Shown in pieces: positions 21,029 to 30,917 of a stretch of DNA of 64,000 nt. Source of the stretch: Vibrio sp. 10N (GTDB taxonomy: Bacteria > Pseudomonadota > Gammaproteobacteria > Enterobacterales > Vibrionaceae). Location: NCBI RefSeq assembly GCF_036245475.1, contig NZ_BTPM01000001.1, positions 3,348,001-3,412,000 on the forward strand. Reading direction: 5' to 3'. Below the pieces are notes generated by a model. That model worked only from the letters and a program-made list of their open reading frames with translations. It was not told where the DNA came from and searched no databases. A program made the position numbers and the translations under genes. How positions within the stretch are numbered: the first letter of the stretch is position 1; the number at the start of each line of letters is the position of its first letter.

Positions 21029-22861
21029 TTAAGACTTAGCTTCGCGGCTTGCACGCTTACGGTCGCTTTCCGAAAGGAACTTCTTACGGATGCGGATGCT
21101 TTCAGGTGTTACTTCTACTAGCTCGTCATCGTCGATGAACTCAAGCGCTTGCTCAAGTGTCATGATGATTGGCGGAGTAAGAACCTGTGCGTCATCGGTA
21201 CCAGAAGCACGAACGTTAGTTAGCTGCTTACCTTTAAGCGGGTTAACCGTTAGGTCGTTATCACGGCTGTGGATACCGATAACCATACCTTCGTAAACCT
21301 CAACACCGTGACCGATAAACATACGGCCGCGCTCTTGTAGGTTAAACAGTGCGTTCGTTAGTGCTTTACCAGCACCGTTCGAGATAAGTACACCGTTCAC
21401 ACGCTGACCGATCTCACCGCCCTTGAATGGACCGTAGTGATCGAACGTGTGGTAAAGAAGACCAGAACCAGACGTTAGCGTCATGAACTCAGTTTGGAAA
21501 CCGATAAGACCACGAGATGGCATCATGAAGTCCATACGGATACGGCCTTTACCATCAGGAGCCATGTCAGTTAGCTCACCCTTACGAAGGCCGATAGCTT
21601 CCATGATGCTACCTTGGTGCTCTTCAACAACGTCGATAGTTACTGTTTCGTACGGCTCTTGCTTCTGACCATCTTCTTCTTTGATGATAACTTCAGGACG
21701 AGAAACCGCTAGCTCGAAGCCTTCACGACGCATGTTTTCGATAAGGATAGATAGGTGCAGTTCACCACGACCAGATACACGGAACTTGTCTGGATCGTCA
21801 AGTTGCTCAACGCGCAGTGCAACGTTGTGTACCAATTCCTTCTCTAGACGCTCAAGGATGTTACGTGAAGTCACGAACTTACCTTCTTTACCCGCGAATG
21901 GAGAGGTGTTTACTTGGAACGTCATGGTTACTGTTGGTTCGTCAACAGACAGTGCTGGTAGTGCTTCTACTTCACCCTGAGCACAGATAGTGTCAGAGAT
22001 TTTTAGCTCACCCAGACCCGTGATCGCGATGATGTCGCCCGCCGTTGCTTGCTGAACTTCATGACGCTCAAGACCTAGGTAACCAAGGATAGTACCTACT
22101 TTACCGTTGCGAGTCTTACCGTCTGCACCGATAACCGTTACTTGTTGGTTAGGCTTAACCGTACCGCGAGTTACACGGCCTACACCGATAACACCCACGT
22201 ATGAGCTGTAGTCTAGCTGAGAGATCTGCATCTGTAGTGCACCCTCTGGGTCAACCGCTGGCGCTTCTACGTTATCAACGATAGCTTGGAATAGCGCTTC
22301 CATGTTCTCGCCTTCTTCGCCTTCTTCAAGCGTCGCCCAGCCGTTTAGTGCTGATGCGTAAACCACTTGGAAATCTAGCTGCTCGTCAGAAGCACCTAGG
22401 TTGTCGAATAGGTCGAATACTTGATCCATTACCCAGTCAGGACGAGCACCTGGACGGTCAATCTTGTTGATTACAACGATTGGCTTAAGACCGTGTGCAA
22501 ATGCTTTTTGCGTTACGAAACGCGTTTGTGGCATTGGACCGTCTACCGCGTCAACGATAAGTAGTACAGAGTCTACCATCGACATAATACGCTCTACTTC
22601 ACCACCGAAGTCCGCGTGTCCCGGAGTATCTACGATGTTGATGTGGTAGTCGTTCCAGTTGATCGCGGTATTCTTAGCAAGAATGGTAATACCACGCTCT
22701 TTTTCAATATCGTTCGAGTCCATAACTCGCTCTTCAGTTTCACCGCGAGACTCAAGAGTACCGGATTGCTGAAGCAGCTTGTCAACAAGGGTAGTTTTAC
22801 CGTGGTCAACGTGCGCGATAATCGCAATGTTTCTTAACTTATCAATCTGTGGAGTTGACAT
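21029..22861 (-). CDS. typA: Ribosome-associated translational GTPase TypA/BipA
   Basis: 610-residue translational GTPase related to EF-G that assists 50S subunit assembly and stress or cold growth. G1 [21 protein letters not shown] (G3) and [10 protein letters not shown] (G4) are visible. The middle holds EF-G-like domains, and the C-terminal TypA-specific region carries [26 protein letters not shown]. Length matches E. coli BipA (607). It is divergent from glnA, as in E. coli. Confidence 0.96.
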   Translation of the reverse strand: MSTPQIDKLRNIAIIAHVDHGKTTLVDKLLQQSGTLESRGETEERVMDSNDIEKERGITILAKNTAINWNDYHINIVDTPGHADFGGEVERIMSMVDSVLLIVDAVDGPMPQTRFVTQKAFAHGLKPIVVINKIDRPGARPDWVMDQVFDLFDNLGASDEQLDFQVVYASALNGWATLEEGEEGENMEALFQAIVDNVEAPAVDPEGALQMQISQLDYSSYVGVIGVGRVTRGTVKPNQQVTVIGADGKTRNGKVGTILGYLGLERHEVQQATAGDIIAITGLGELKISDTICAQGEVEALPALSVDEPTVTMTFQVNTSPFAGKEGKFVTSRNILERLEKELVHNVALRVEQLDDPDKFRVSGRGELHLSILIENMRREGFELAVSRPEVIIKEEDGQKQEPYETVTIDVVEEHQGSIMEAIGLRKGELTDMAPDGKGRIRMDFMMPSRGLIGFQTEFMTLTSGSGLLYHTFDHYGPFKGGEIGQRVNGVLISNGAGKALTNALFNLQERGRMFIGHGVEVYEGMVIGIHSRDNDLTVNPLKGKQLTNVRASGTDDAQVLTPPIIMTLEQALEFIDDDELVEVTPESIRIRKKFLSESDRKRASREAKS

Positions 22862-23147
22862 AGATTTCTTTCACTCAGTCAAGAGTCGCCGCACGATAGC
22901 CGCTGACTCGATTAAAAAAACGCCCGCAATATACCAGAAATAACGAGAGTTGTGATCTTCTTCGTTGAAATCTTGCTTAAACATAGTCGGTTTACACTGA
23001 TTTTGCTGTAAAACAAGCAGACAAAACTGCTGATTCACCAATTCGACGCATTGCACAGACCAAGCTGAACGAATGGGTTGACAGGTGATTCAAAACCATG
23101 CTGAATGTATGGGCTATTTGATTCAACTTGGTGCAAGAATTTAACAT

Positions 23148-23207
23148 TGCACAGTTATGGTGCACTCAATGATCATTTTGGTGCAAACGTTTGCTCCAAT
23201 TTGGAGC
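23148..23207 (+). promoter_or_regulatory. NtrC-binding enhancer region of glnA
   Basis: The 22862-23372 spacer between typA and glnA has no gene but holds this enhancer. TGCACAGTTATGGTGCA at 23148-23164 fits the NtrC dyad consensus TGCACCAAAATGGTGCA. A second half-site TTTTGGTGCA lies at 23176-23185, an isolated TTGGTGCA at about 23128-23135, and the perfect palindrome GCTCCAATTTGGAGC at 23193-23207. The strong site is centred about 117 bp before the predicted start, close to the E. coli geometry. Confidence 0.8.
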
Positions 23208-23247
23208 CAAGTTTTATATCAGATTGAAAAATAAAGGATTTATTTTT

Positions 23248-23263
23248 TGGCACGGTTCTAGCT
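23248..23263 (+). promoter_or_regulatory. glnAp2: Sigma-54 promoter of glnA
   Basis: TGGCAC-GGTTC-TAGCT gives the invariant GG at -24 and GC at -12 with exactly 10 bases between. It lies 110 bp before the glnA ATG and downstream of the NtrC sites, so nitrogen-limited activation by phosphorylated NtrC with RpoN is expected. Confidence 0.82.
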
Positions 23264-23372
23264 TTATAACAATCAGCATCGATTAACGCACTTCATCAAG
23301 CAGACGTTAATCAATGCCGATTCATTTAATCGAGCACTTAACCGCTTTAAATAACACTGGAGGTTTTCCAAG

Positions 23373-24782
23373 ATGTCAGTAGAAAATGTTCTATCGCTGA
23401 TCCAAGAGAACGAAGTTAAATTCGTAGATCTACGCTTTACAGACACTAAGGGTAAAGAGCAACACGTTTCTATCCCTGCACACCAAGTAGACGCAGACTT
23501 CTTTGAAGAAGGTAAAATGTTTGACGGTTCTTCTGTTGCTGGCTGGAAAGGCATCAACGAGTCAGACATGGTGATGATGCCAGACGCAGCAAGCGCGGTT
23601 CTTGACCCATTCACTGAAGATGCAACTCTGAACATTCGTTGTGACATCCTAGAGCCTGCAACTATGCAAGGCTACGATCGTGACCCACGTTCTATCGCTA
23701 AGCGCGCTGAAGACTACCTACGTTCAACAGGTATCGCTGATACTGTTCTTGTTGGTCCAGAGCCAGAGTTCTTCCTATTCGACGACGTTAAGTTTGCAAC
23801 AGACATGTCTGGTTCATTCTTCAAAATCGACGACGTAGAAGCAGCTTGGAACACAGGTACTGACTTTGAAGGCGGTAACAAAGGTCACCGTCCTGGCGTT
23901 AAAGGTGGTTACTTCCCAGTAGCTCCAGTTGACTCTTCTCAAGACATCCGTTCTGCAATGTGTCTAGTTCTAGAAGAAATGGGTCAAGTTGTTGAAGCGC
24001 ACCACCACGAAGTTGCAACTGCAGGTCAGAACGAAATCGCAACTCGTTTCAACACGCTAACTGCTAAAGCGGACGAAATCCAAGTTTACAAGTACGTTGT
24101 ACACAACGTTGCTCACGCATTTGGTAAGACGGCGACATTCATGCCTAAGCCACTAGTTGGTGATAACGGTTCTGGTATGCACGTTCACCAATCTCTAGCG
24201 AAAGACGGTGTTAACCTATTCGCTGGCGACAAGTACGGCGGCCTATCTGAAATGGCGCTTTACTACATCGGTGGTGTTATCAAGCACGCTAAAGCAATCA
24301 ACGCATTTGCTAACGCATCTACTAACTCGTACAAGCGTCTTGTACCAGGCTTCGAAGCACCTGTTATGCTTGCTTACTCTGCACGTAACCGTTCTGCTTC
24401 TATCCGTATCCCAGTGGTACCAAGCCCGAAAGCACGTCGTATCGAGCTACGTTTCGGTGACCCATCAGCAAACCCATACCTATGTTTTGCTGCAATGCTT
24501 ATGGCTGGTCTTGACGGTATCAAGAACAAGATCCACCCAGGCGAAGCAATGGACAAAGACCTTTACGACCTACCAGCTGAAGAAGCGGCAGAAATCCCAA
24601 CAGTGGCTTACTCACTAAAAGAAGCGCTAGAGTGTCTAGATGCTGACCGTGAGTTCCTAACGTCTGGCGGTGTATTCTCTGATGACTTTATCGATTCTTA
24701 CATCGACCTTAAGTCTCAAGACGTAGAGAAAGTAAACATGACAACTCACCCACTTGAGTTCGAACTGTACTACTCTGTTTAA
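23373..24782 (+). CDS. glnA: Glutamine synthetase, type I
   Basis: Forms glutamine from glutamate, ammonia and ATP as a dodecamer, the main ammonia-assimilation enzyme. 469 residues, same as E. coli. [16 protein letters not shown] is near the N-terminus, PEPEFFLFD and [11 protein letters not shown] supply metal- and substrate-binding residues, [16 protein letters not shown] sequence is the ATP loop, and Tyr398 in DKDLYDLP is the adenylylation site. GGTTTT with GGAGG at 23360-23364 is a strong ribosome-binding site. It heads the glnA-DUF4124-glnL-glnG cluster. Confidence 0.98.
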   Translation: MSVENVLSLIQENEVKFVDLRFTDTKGKEQHVSIPAHQVDADFFEEGKMFDGSSVAGWKGINESDMVMMPDAASAVLDPFTEDATLNIRCDILEPATMQGYDRDPRSIAKRAEDYLRSTGIADTVLVGPEPEFFLFDDVKFATDMSGSFFKIDDVEAAWNTGTDFEGGNKGHRPGVKGGYFPVAPVDSSQDIRSAMCLVLEEMGQVVEAHHHEVATAGQNEIATRFNTLTAKADEIQVYKYVVHNVAHAFGKTATFMPKPLVGDNGSGMHVHQSLAKDGVNLFAGDKYGGLSEMALYYIGGVIKHAKAINAFANASTNSYKRLVPGFEAPVMLAYSARNRSASIRIPVVPSPKARRIELRFGDPSANPYLCFAAMLMAGLDGIKNKIHPGEAMDKDLYDLPAEEAAEIPTVAYSLKEALECLDADREFLTSGGVFSDDFIDSYIDLKSQDVEKVNMTTHPLEFELYYSV

Positions 24783-24822
24783 TAGACAGAATGACATCAC
24801 TTTCATGTTTTCATAAATATTA

Positions 24823-24849
24823 GGCTCGCCTCGCAGGCGGGCCTTTTTT
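24823..24849 (+). terminator. Terminator of glnA
   Basis: GGCTCGCCTCGCAGGCGGGCC followed by six T, 40 bases after the glnA stop. It would separate the very abundant glnA transcript from ntrBC. Confidence 0.9.
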
Positions 24850-24916
24850 CTATTCGAAATCCCCCCTCTGCGCGTTAGCATTACTAGACTTTCTTACCCT
24901 ATTTAAGGTCTATCGT

Positions 24917-25459
24917 ATGATTGCTGCGCGATGCATTTTTCCGACTATTGTTGGCCTATTCATCCTGGTTAGCAGCCCTATTTTGGCGACCGATATTTAT
25001 CATTGGAAAGACGAGCAAGGAAACCTCCACTTTAGCGATTTTCCCGATAGTCAAAATGCGCAGATTCTATCGCTACCAGACGCTCCACCTCCGCCAAAAG
25101 TTCTCAACGAGGCCCCTGTGGATTGGACATCAAGCCCATACTTGGATCAGAACCAAGCAGAAACAAACGCAAAGCTCGCCCTAACGATTACTCGCCCACA
25201 GCATGATGCGACGCTACGAAATAATGCCGGCGACTTCTCGGTCAACGGTTTTCTCACGGGCTCTCTAACTGAAACACAAACCCTGCAGCTGCTGCTCGAT
25301 GGCAAACCTTATGGCTCGCCACAAACCACTGCGAGTTGGCGTTTGACCAACATAGATCGCGGTACTCACACCTTAACCATTCAAGTGCAACAAAACGGCA
25401 AGGTAATTGCATCATCCGATACTATAACAGTGCATCTTCATCGTGCATCGGTGCAATAG
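24917..25459 (+). CDS. DUF4124 domain-containing exported protein
   Basis: 180 residues. A signal peptide is clear (hydrophobic 8-23, cleavage after SSPILA, residue 24). The mature start TDIYHWKDEQGNLHFSDFP is the DUF4124 motif, followed by a proline-rich linker (PDAPPPPK) and a beta-rich C-terminal half (residues about 90-175: TITRPQHDATLRNN...DFSVNGFL) resembling an Ig-like fold. The biochemical function is unknown. It lies between glnA and ntrB in vibrios, which suggests but does not prove a link to nitrogen regulation. Confidence 0.82.
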   Translation: MIAARCIFPTIVGLFILVSSPILATDIYHWKDEQGNLHFSDFPDSQNAQILSLPDAPPPPKVLNEAPVDWTSSPYLDQNQAETNAKLALTITRPQHDATLRNNAGDFSVNGFLTGSLTETQTLQLLLDGKPYGSPQTTASWRLTNIDRGTHTLTIQVQQNGKVIASSDTITVHLHRASVQ

Positions 25460-25521
25460 TAGGCAGAGCCGCACTAACGCTTTTACTCTAGAATAAATTG
25501 CGCCATACTTAACTTAACAGA

Positions 25522-25538
25522 TGCACCATTTTAGTGCA
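25522..25538 (+). promoter_or_regulatory. NtrC-binding site upstream of glnL
   Basis: TGCACCATTTTAGTGCA matches the NtrC dyad consensus closely. A second partial site (GTGCAATGCACCAAT) follows at about 25556-25570. In E. coli NtrC binds upstream of glnL and represses its sigma-70 promoter, so autoregulation of ntrBC is likely here too. Confidence 0.75.
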
Positions 25539-25593
25539 GCGAGCGAACCGAGCTCGTGCAATGCACCAATTTCGACCAGAGTAAGGATAGCGT

Positions 25594-26643
25594 GTGGCAA
25601 ATTGTGAACTGACCGATGCAATACTCAATAATGTTGTGACCGCAACATTGATGCTCAACGAAGGACTGACGGTTCAATATGCCAACCCTGCTGCTGAACA
25701 GCTTTTCTCGCAAAGTGCTAAGCGATTGGTCAATTGCCACTTATCACAGTTCATTCAACACGCGTCACTGGATCTCGCCCTGCTGACTCAACCGCTGCAA
25801 AGTGGGCAAAGTATCACAGACAGCGACGTCACCTTTGTGGTGGATGGTAAGCCACTGCTACTTGAAGTGACCGTAAGCCCGCTATCGTGGAACAAAGAGC
25901 TGATGCTACTGGTTGAAATGCGAAAAATTGGCCAGCAAAAAAGACTGACACAAGAGCTGAATCAACACGCTCAACAACAAGCCGCTAAGCTGCTCGTCCG
26001 CGGGCTTGCCCACGAGATCAAGAATCCACTCGGTGGCTTGCGCGGCGCGGCTCAGTTGCTTTCAAAAATGCTGCCAGATCCGTCTCTCAATGAATACACC
26101 AACATTATTATCGAGCAGGCCGATAGGTTAAGAGCCCTTGTCGACCGCCTACTTGGCCCCCAAAAACCTGGCACCAAAAAACAAGAAAACCTCCATCTCA
26201 TCTTAGAGAAGGTACGCCAGTTGGTGGAGCTAGAAGCCGGAACTGGACTCGCGATCGAACGCGATTACGATCCAAGCCTGCCCGCCATTTTAATGGACAC
26301 AGACCAAATCGAGCAGGCGCTGCTGAATATCACCAGCAATGCGGCACAAATTCTCAAACACCAGAACAATGGCAAGATCACCATGCGTACCCGTACGGTG
26401 CATCAAGCCAATATTCATGGTCAGCGCCACAAGCTCGCGGCTCGTATAGAAATTATCGACAATGGACCCGGCATACCCGCCGAGCTTCAAGACACACTGT
26501 TTTACCCTATGGTCAGTGGTCGCGAAGGCGGTACCGGACTTGGCTTGTCCATTTCGCAAAACTTGATCGACCAACACAATGGAAAAATAGACGTAGAAAG
26601 TTGGCCCGGTCGTACCATTTTTACTATTTATCTGCCCATTTAA
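25594..26643 (+). CDS. glnL: Nitrogen regulation sensor histidine kinase NtrB
   Basis: 349 residues, soluble kinase that phosphorylates NtrC when nitrogen is short and dephosphorylates it when PII is bound. A PAS domain occupies about 7-105, the phosphoacceptor is His140 in RGLAHEIKNPLGGLRG, and the ATPase carries DNGPGIP and GGTGLGLSIS boxes. No membrane segment is visible. The start is GTG with TAAGGA 7 bases upstream. It is followed by glnG in the same transcript. Confidence 0.96.
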   Translation: MANCELTDAILNNVVTATLMLNEGLTVQYANPAAEQLFSQSAKRLVNCHLSQFIQHASLDLALLTQPLQSGQSITDSDVTFVVDGKPLLLEVTVSPLSWNKELMLLVEMRKIGQQKRLTQELNQHAQQQAAKLLVRGLAHEIKNPLGGLRGAAQLLSKMLPDPSLNEYTNIIIEQADRLRALVDRLLGPQKPGTKKQENLHLILEKVRQLVELEAGTGLAIERDYDPSLPAILMDTDQIEQALLNITSNAAQILKHQNNGKITMRTRTVHQANIHGQRHKLAARIEIIDNGPGIPAELQDTLFYPMVSGREGGTGLGLSISQNLIDQHNGKIDVESWPGRTIFTIYLPI

Positions 26644-26690
26644 ACGCCCTGAGAGGTTGTTGGATGAGCTTGCTGTAAGGAAGTTTGGCT

Positions 26691-28094
26691 ATGAGTAAAG
26701 GATATGTATGGGTCGTCGATGACGACAGCTCGATACGATGGGTAATGGACAAAACCCTATCGTCGGCAAACATTAAATGTGAGACCTTCGCCGATGCAGA
26801 AAGCGTCTTAATGGCGTTGGAGCGAGAAACACCCGACGTATTAGTATCGGACATTCGCATGCCTGGGATTGATGGTATTGAACTGCTCAACCGCGTGCAA
26901 GAAAGCGCGCCAGAGCTACCTGTGATTATTATGACCGCTCACTCCGACTTAGATGCGGCAGTCAACGCCTATCAGAAAGGCGCGTTTGAGTACCTACCAA
27001 AACCCTTCGACATCGACGAAACACTCACCTTAGTTGAGCGTGCCATCACCCATAGCCAAGAGCAAAAAAGCGCCCTATCTAGCGAAGAAACCATCGCCGC
27101 TGAAGCGCCTGAAATTATCGGCGAAGCCCCAGCGATGCAAGAGGTGTTTCGCGCCATCGGTAGGCTCTCTCGTTCATCGATTTCGGTATTGATCAATGGT
27201 GAGTCTGGTACCGGTAAAGAGCTGGTAGCGCATGCATTGCATCGTCATAGCCCACGTTCCGCTAAGCCGTTTATCGCCCTCAACATGGCAGCGATCCCCA
27301 AAGATTTGATTGAGTCTGAGTTGTTCGGTCATGAGAAAGGCGCATTTACCGGGGCCAATAGTGTTCGACAAGGTCGCTTCGAGCAGGCCAATGGCGGCAC
27401 GCTGTTTCTCGATGAGATCGGTGACATGCCACTCGACATTCAAACCCGCTTACTGCGCGTATTGGCCGACGGTCAGTTCTATCGTGTTGGTGGACACTCT
27501 GCGGTTAAAGTTGATGTGCGAATCGTCGCTGCTACGCACCAAAACTTAGAGAAGCTGGTGAATGACGGTGAGTTTCGTGAAGATTTGTTCCATCGCTTGA
27601 ACGTCATCCGCATCCACATTCCGTCTCTGAGAGAGCGTAAGCAAGATATTGAAAAGCTCACGCTGCACTTCCTATCATTGGCGGCGGAAGAGCTGGGCGT
27701 AGAAACCAAATCACTCAATCCCGATACGGTCGAGATCCTCAACCAACTTGATTGGCCTGGTAACGTACGCCAGCTAGAAAACACGTGTCGCTGGCTAACC
27801 GTGATGGCGAGCGGCAGCGAAATCCTGCCCAGCGACTTACCCCCGGAGCTGCTCGATGAGCCTAAGCGTATGACCGAGATGAGTGGCGGAGATTGGCAGC
27901 AATTACTCTCTTCTTGGGCACAACAAGCGCTCGCGTCTGGTGAAACAGAGATCCTCAATCGCGCTCAGCCAGAGTTTGAACGCATTTTACTCGAGGCTGC
28001 ACTGTCGCATACCAACGGCCATAAACAAGATGCCGCCAAAGTACTCGGCTGGGGTCGAAACACCCTAACCCGCAAACTTAAAGAGCTTTACTAG
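26691..28094 (+). CDS. glnG: Nitrogen regulation response regulator NtrC
   Basis: 467-residue sigma-54 activator (E. coli 469). The receiver domain (1-120) has the phosphorylated Asp54 in VSDIRMPG, with VVDDDSS acidic pocket and lysine in YLPKPFD. The AAA+ domain has Walker A GESGTGKE, the sigma-54-contact loop GAFTGA and Walker [12 protein letters not shown]. The FIS-type HTH is at the C-terminus ([20 protein letters not shown]). ATG at 26691 follows AAGGA; an earlier TTG is rejected. Confidence 0.97.
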   Translation: MSKGYVWVVDDDSSIRWVMDKTLSSANIKCETFADAESVLMALERETPDVLVSDIRMPGIDGIELLNRVQESAPELPVIIMTAHSDLDAAVNAYQKGAFEYLPKPFDIDETLTLVERAITHSQEQKSALSSEETIAAEAPEIIGEAPAMQEVFRAIGRLSRSSISVLINGESGTGKELVAHALHRHSPRSAKPFIALNMAAIPKDLIESELFGHEKGAFTGANSVRQGRFEQANGGTLFLDEIGDMPLDIQTRLLRVLADGQFYRVGGHSAVKVDVRIVAATHQNLEKLVNDGEFREDLFHRLNVIRIHIPSLRERKQDIEKLTLHFLSLAAEELGVETKSLNPDTVEILNQLDWPGNVRQLENTCRWLTVMASGSEILPSDLPPELLDEPKRMTEMSGGDWQQLLSSWAQQALASGETEILNRAQPEFERILLEAALSHTNGHKQDAAKVLGWGRNTLTRKLKELY

Positions 28095-28216
28095 CGTAAC
28101 CGGTGGCAGACAAAGGGCATTTTAGGCAAATAACGTTAGCAGCCATGTTAGTGTGTTGATTATTAACAAAATAGGTAGTTATTTGCCTCAATAGCCTAAA
28201 CTTCCCACGGATTTAG

Positions 28217-28274
28217 CCGATAAAAAACAAAGCGCGATGCTTATAAGCGCGCTACTCGAATTCTGTTTTATCGG
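28217..28274 (+). promoter_or_regulatory. Nested stem-loop before the GGDEF/EAL gene
   Basis: Outer arms CCGATAAAAAACA and TGTTTTATCGG pair across 58 bp, and inside them AGCGCG pairs with CGCGCT. It ends 17 bases before the ATG at 28292, so it could shape the leader of that mRNA or be part of the ntrC 3' end. No T-run follows, so a simple terminator is less likely. The rest of 28095-28216 shows nothing recognisable. Confidence 0.5.
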
Positions 28275-28291
28275 TTAAGTACCTTATCTCT

Positions 28292-30850
28292 ATGCCTGGT
28301 TTGTTTACGCTCTCCCTCAAAAAAGCACTCATTGCGCCTTTTATCGTGGTGTTCTTGTGCTCGGTTGGCACTATTTTGTGGCTACAGAAGCAGCGTTACG
28401 ATGACTTAGCGCTGGATGTGAGTGAAAAGCAGCTATCAAGTTTGACCACCAATGTCGTGCAAAGCCTTGATATCTACTTAGATAAGCCGATGACTGCGGT
28501 CAAAACGCTCGCTCACGCGATCGAGTACCATGAGCTGTACACGCCTAACGATGCAACCCAATTAGAAGCCTACCTACGCTCGAGCTTTGCGACTTTGCAC
28601 CTGCACTCCCCGCAAATCGATCTTTTGGGATTTGGCGGTGAGCAGGGTGAGTTCTTGGCGATACGAGCGGCGGATCGCTCTGCACAGCCAGCACAATTCT
28701 CACTCATGGTGAAAGATGCTGGCACTGATGGCAATCTACTCATCTATGCCGATGAGTACCGAGATTCGGACATCTTGGGTCGTATCCCTGCGTATGATCC
28801 GCGCGAGCGCCCATGGTATTTGCCCATACGCCAGCAGCACCAGGCAGCATGGTCTGAGGTATACACTAATGCCGATGCGGCTCAGGAAGTCACTATTTCT
28901 GCCCTTGCGCCAGTGTTTCAGTCTGAATCGGGAAACAGACACCTCGTTGGCGTCGCTGCTATCGATGTCCAGATCGACACCTTCCGCCAGTTCTTAACAA
29001 GCCTGAATGTGACTCACCAAGCCAAAGTGTACGTCATAGATGCGAACCAAGCGCTAATTGCACAGAGTAATTCAGAGACCATTCTGGATAGCTCGGGACA
29101 GCGCCGTTTACTGACAAACAGTCACGACCCAATGATCCAACGCATCAGCCGCAGCATTGCCGGCCTCTCATCTCAACAGTCAATGCTACTGACACACCAA
29201 GGTGAACAGACGCAATACATCATGGTCAGTCACTATCAAACACACGACCAAATTGACTGGTACGTAGTGGTCGTCATCTCGGCAGCCGATCTCATGGGGG
29301 ACATCTCCATAGTCAGTCAGCATACGTTATGGGTTAGCCTAGTGTTGGGGCTACTGGGTATGGGGCTAGGCATTTTTGTCCTCAACCGACTCACTGTTCC
29401 GCTGTCTGAAACCGCAAAGGCAGCCAAGCAGATTGCCAACGGCTCATGGGACTACCCGCTCGCTAAACGCAGTCAAATAACGGAAGTCTCACAGCTGCTG
29501 CACAGCTTTTCAGCGATGCGCTCACACCTGCAAGCTTCGTTTCACGCCCTGAGAGAGCAGTTGGTGCGCGATAACTTAACTAAGCTTTACAGCCGCCAAG
29601 GCTTTATCGAAACCTGCGATGCATTGAAAGCGCAGCAAAATGGCTGCGGTACCATGCTGTTAATTGGCATCAACCAATTTCGCGATATTAATGACAGCCT
29701 AGGTCACCATTATGGTGACGTGCTACTGACCATAGTCGCTGAGCGCCTTAAAGCGTGGGTATTGACTGAGAGCGGAGTTCTGGGGCGAGTGGGTGGCGAC
29801 GAGTTTGCGATTTACTTACCCAACCTCAGCTCTCAAGAGAAGCTCTGTTATCAGCATCGATTGAAGCAAATATTCGCCGCACCTTTTGTGGTTGCAGGTG
29901 AGCCACTGAGTTTAAATATCTCGATGGGGGTCGCTTACGATTGCGACAATGCTGATACCTGCCTAAGAAACGCCGGTATTGCGCTGAGTCATGCTAAAAC
30001 CGATAACAATCGTATCTCTGTTTACACTCCGGTGATGGCTGAGCAATCGAAGAATAAGACCCGCCTATTGACCTACATGCGACATGCGCTTGACCACGAT
30101 TTGTACGAAGTCTATTTCCAACCTCTGGTCGACATTCGTACCGGCGCACCCTTTGGAGCCGAAGCGCTGCTCAGACTGCGCGACCAAAATGGTCAGTTTA
30201 TCTCGCCTTTGAGCTTTATTCCGTTGGCCGAGAGCTCTGGTCTTATCAAAGCCATTGGCCAGCACATGGCGGCAGGGGCGATGCAAACGGTTAATCGGGC
30301 TATCTTACAAGGTAAGCTGCCTCCTCAGTTTCAACTGCACATTAATGTATCGGTACTGGAACTTGCTGACAAAGAGTACATTGAGCAGATGCAACACTTG
30401 CTCGAACAAACCGGATTCCCTGCTGAGCAACTGACGGTAGAAATTACTGAGTCACAGCTTGCCGACAACGACCCTATCATCCTGACTAATATGGCGAAAA
30501 TTAAAGCGCTCGGCGTCAGTATCGCGATTGATGATTTCGGGACTGGTTATTCATCGTTGGCCTACTTGCACAAGCTGCCGTTCGACAGCATTAAGATCGA
30601 CAAAGCATTTATCGATAGATTAACGCAAGACAACGTCGATGACAGCGTAGTGGCCGCCATCACCAAACTGTCACGAAGCTTTGGCTTTAGTTTGCTAGCT
30701 GAAGGGGTTGAGACACCGATGCAAGCGGAGCTTATTCGCATGTTAGGCTGTCATCATGCACAAGGTTACTTGTTTAGCCCACCCCTACCACTTGAGCAAT
30801 GGCCCTCATTACAGTGGCAGCAAGAACCCTCCCTCGAGCCTACGCCATAA
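28292..30850 (+). CDS. Membrane GGDEF-EAL cyclic-di-GMP protein with dCache sensor
   Basis: 852 residues. A first membrane helix at about 11-32 is followed by a periplasmic dCache sensor (about 35-335) with the DPRERPWY motif, a second membrane helix at about 345-366, HAMP (366-420), GGDEF (about 425-585) and EAL (about 595-845). GGDEF at 501-505 is intact (GRVGGDEFAIY), but no RxxD inhibitory site lies at the usual place upstream. The EAL domain keeps EALLR at 624, EITES, DDFGTGYSS, KIDKAFI and EGVET, so phosphodiesterase activity is likely. Which activity dominates is not clear from sequence. It directly follows ntrC, an order I recall from other vibrios. Confidence 0.9.
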   Translation: MPGLFTLSLKKALIAPFIVVFLCSVGTILWLQKQRYDDLALDVSEKQLSSLTTNVVQSLDIYLDKPMTAVKTLAHAIEYHELYTPNDATQLEAYLRSSFATLHLHSPQIDLLGFGGEQGEFLAIRAADRSAQPAQFSLMVKDAGTDGNLLIYADEYRDSDILGRIPAYDPRERPWYLPIRQQHQAAWSEVYTNADAAQEVTISALAPVFQSESGNRHLVGVAAIDVQIDTFRQFLTSLNVTHQAKVYVIDANQALIAQSNSETILDSSGQRRLLTNSHDPMIQRISRSIAGLSSQQSMLLTHQGEQTQYIMVSHYQTHDQIDWYVVVVISAADLMGDISIVSQHTLWVSLVLGLLGMGLGIFVLNRLTVPLSETAKAAKQIANGSWDYPLAKRSQITEVSQLLHSFSAMRSHLQASFHALREQLVRDNLTKLYSRQGFIETCDALKAQQNGCGTMLLIGINQFRDINDSLGHHYGDVLLTIVAERLKAWVLTESGVLGRVGGDEFAIYLPNLSSQEKLCYQHRLKQIFAAPFVVAGEPLSLNISMGVAYDCDNADTCLRNAGIALSHAKTDNNRISVYTPVMAEQSKNKTRLLTYMRHALDHDLYEVYFQPLVDIRTGAPFGAEALLRLRDQNGQFISPLSFIPLAESSGLIKAIGQHMAAGAMQTVNRAILQGKLPPQFQLHINVSVLELADKEYIEQMQHLLEQTGFPAEQLTVEITESQLADNDPIILTNMAKIKALGVSIAIDDFGTGYSSLAYLHKLPFDSIKIDKAFIDRLTQDNVDDSVVAAITKLSRSFGFSLLAEGVETPMQAELIRMLGCHHAQGYLFSPPLPLEQWPSLQWQQEPSLEPTP

Positions 30851-30857
30851 CGCGCAC

Positions 30858-30890
30858 AAAAAAGTCCGCTACCATTGAGCGGACTTTTTT
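30858..30890. terminator. Bidirectional terminator between the GGDEF/EAL gene and hemN
   Basis: AAAAAAGTCCGCTACCATTGAGCGGACTTTTTT has a 7-bp GC stem flanked by A6 and T6, so it serves both convergent genes. Confidence 0.92.
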
Positions 30891-30917
30891 ATCGACGTTA
30901 TCGACAATGCTTAACGT

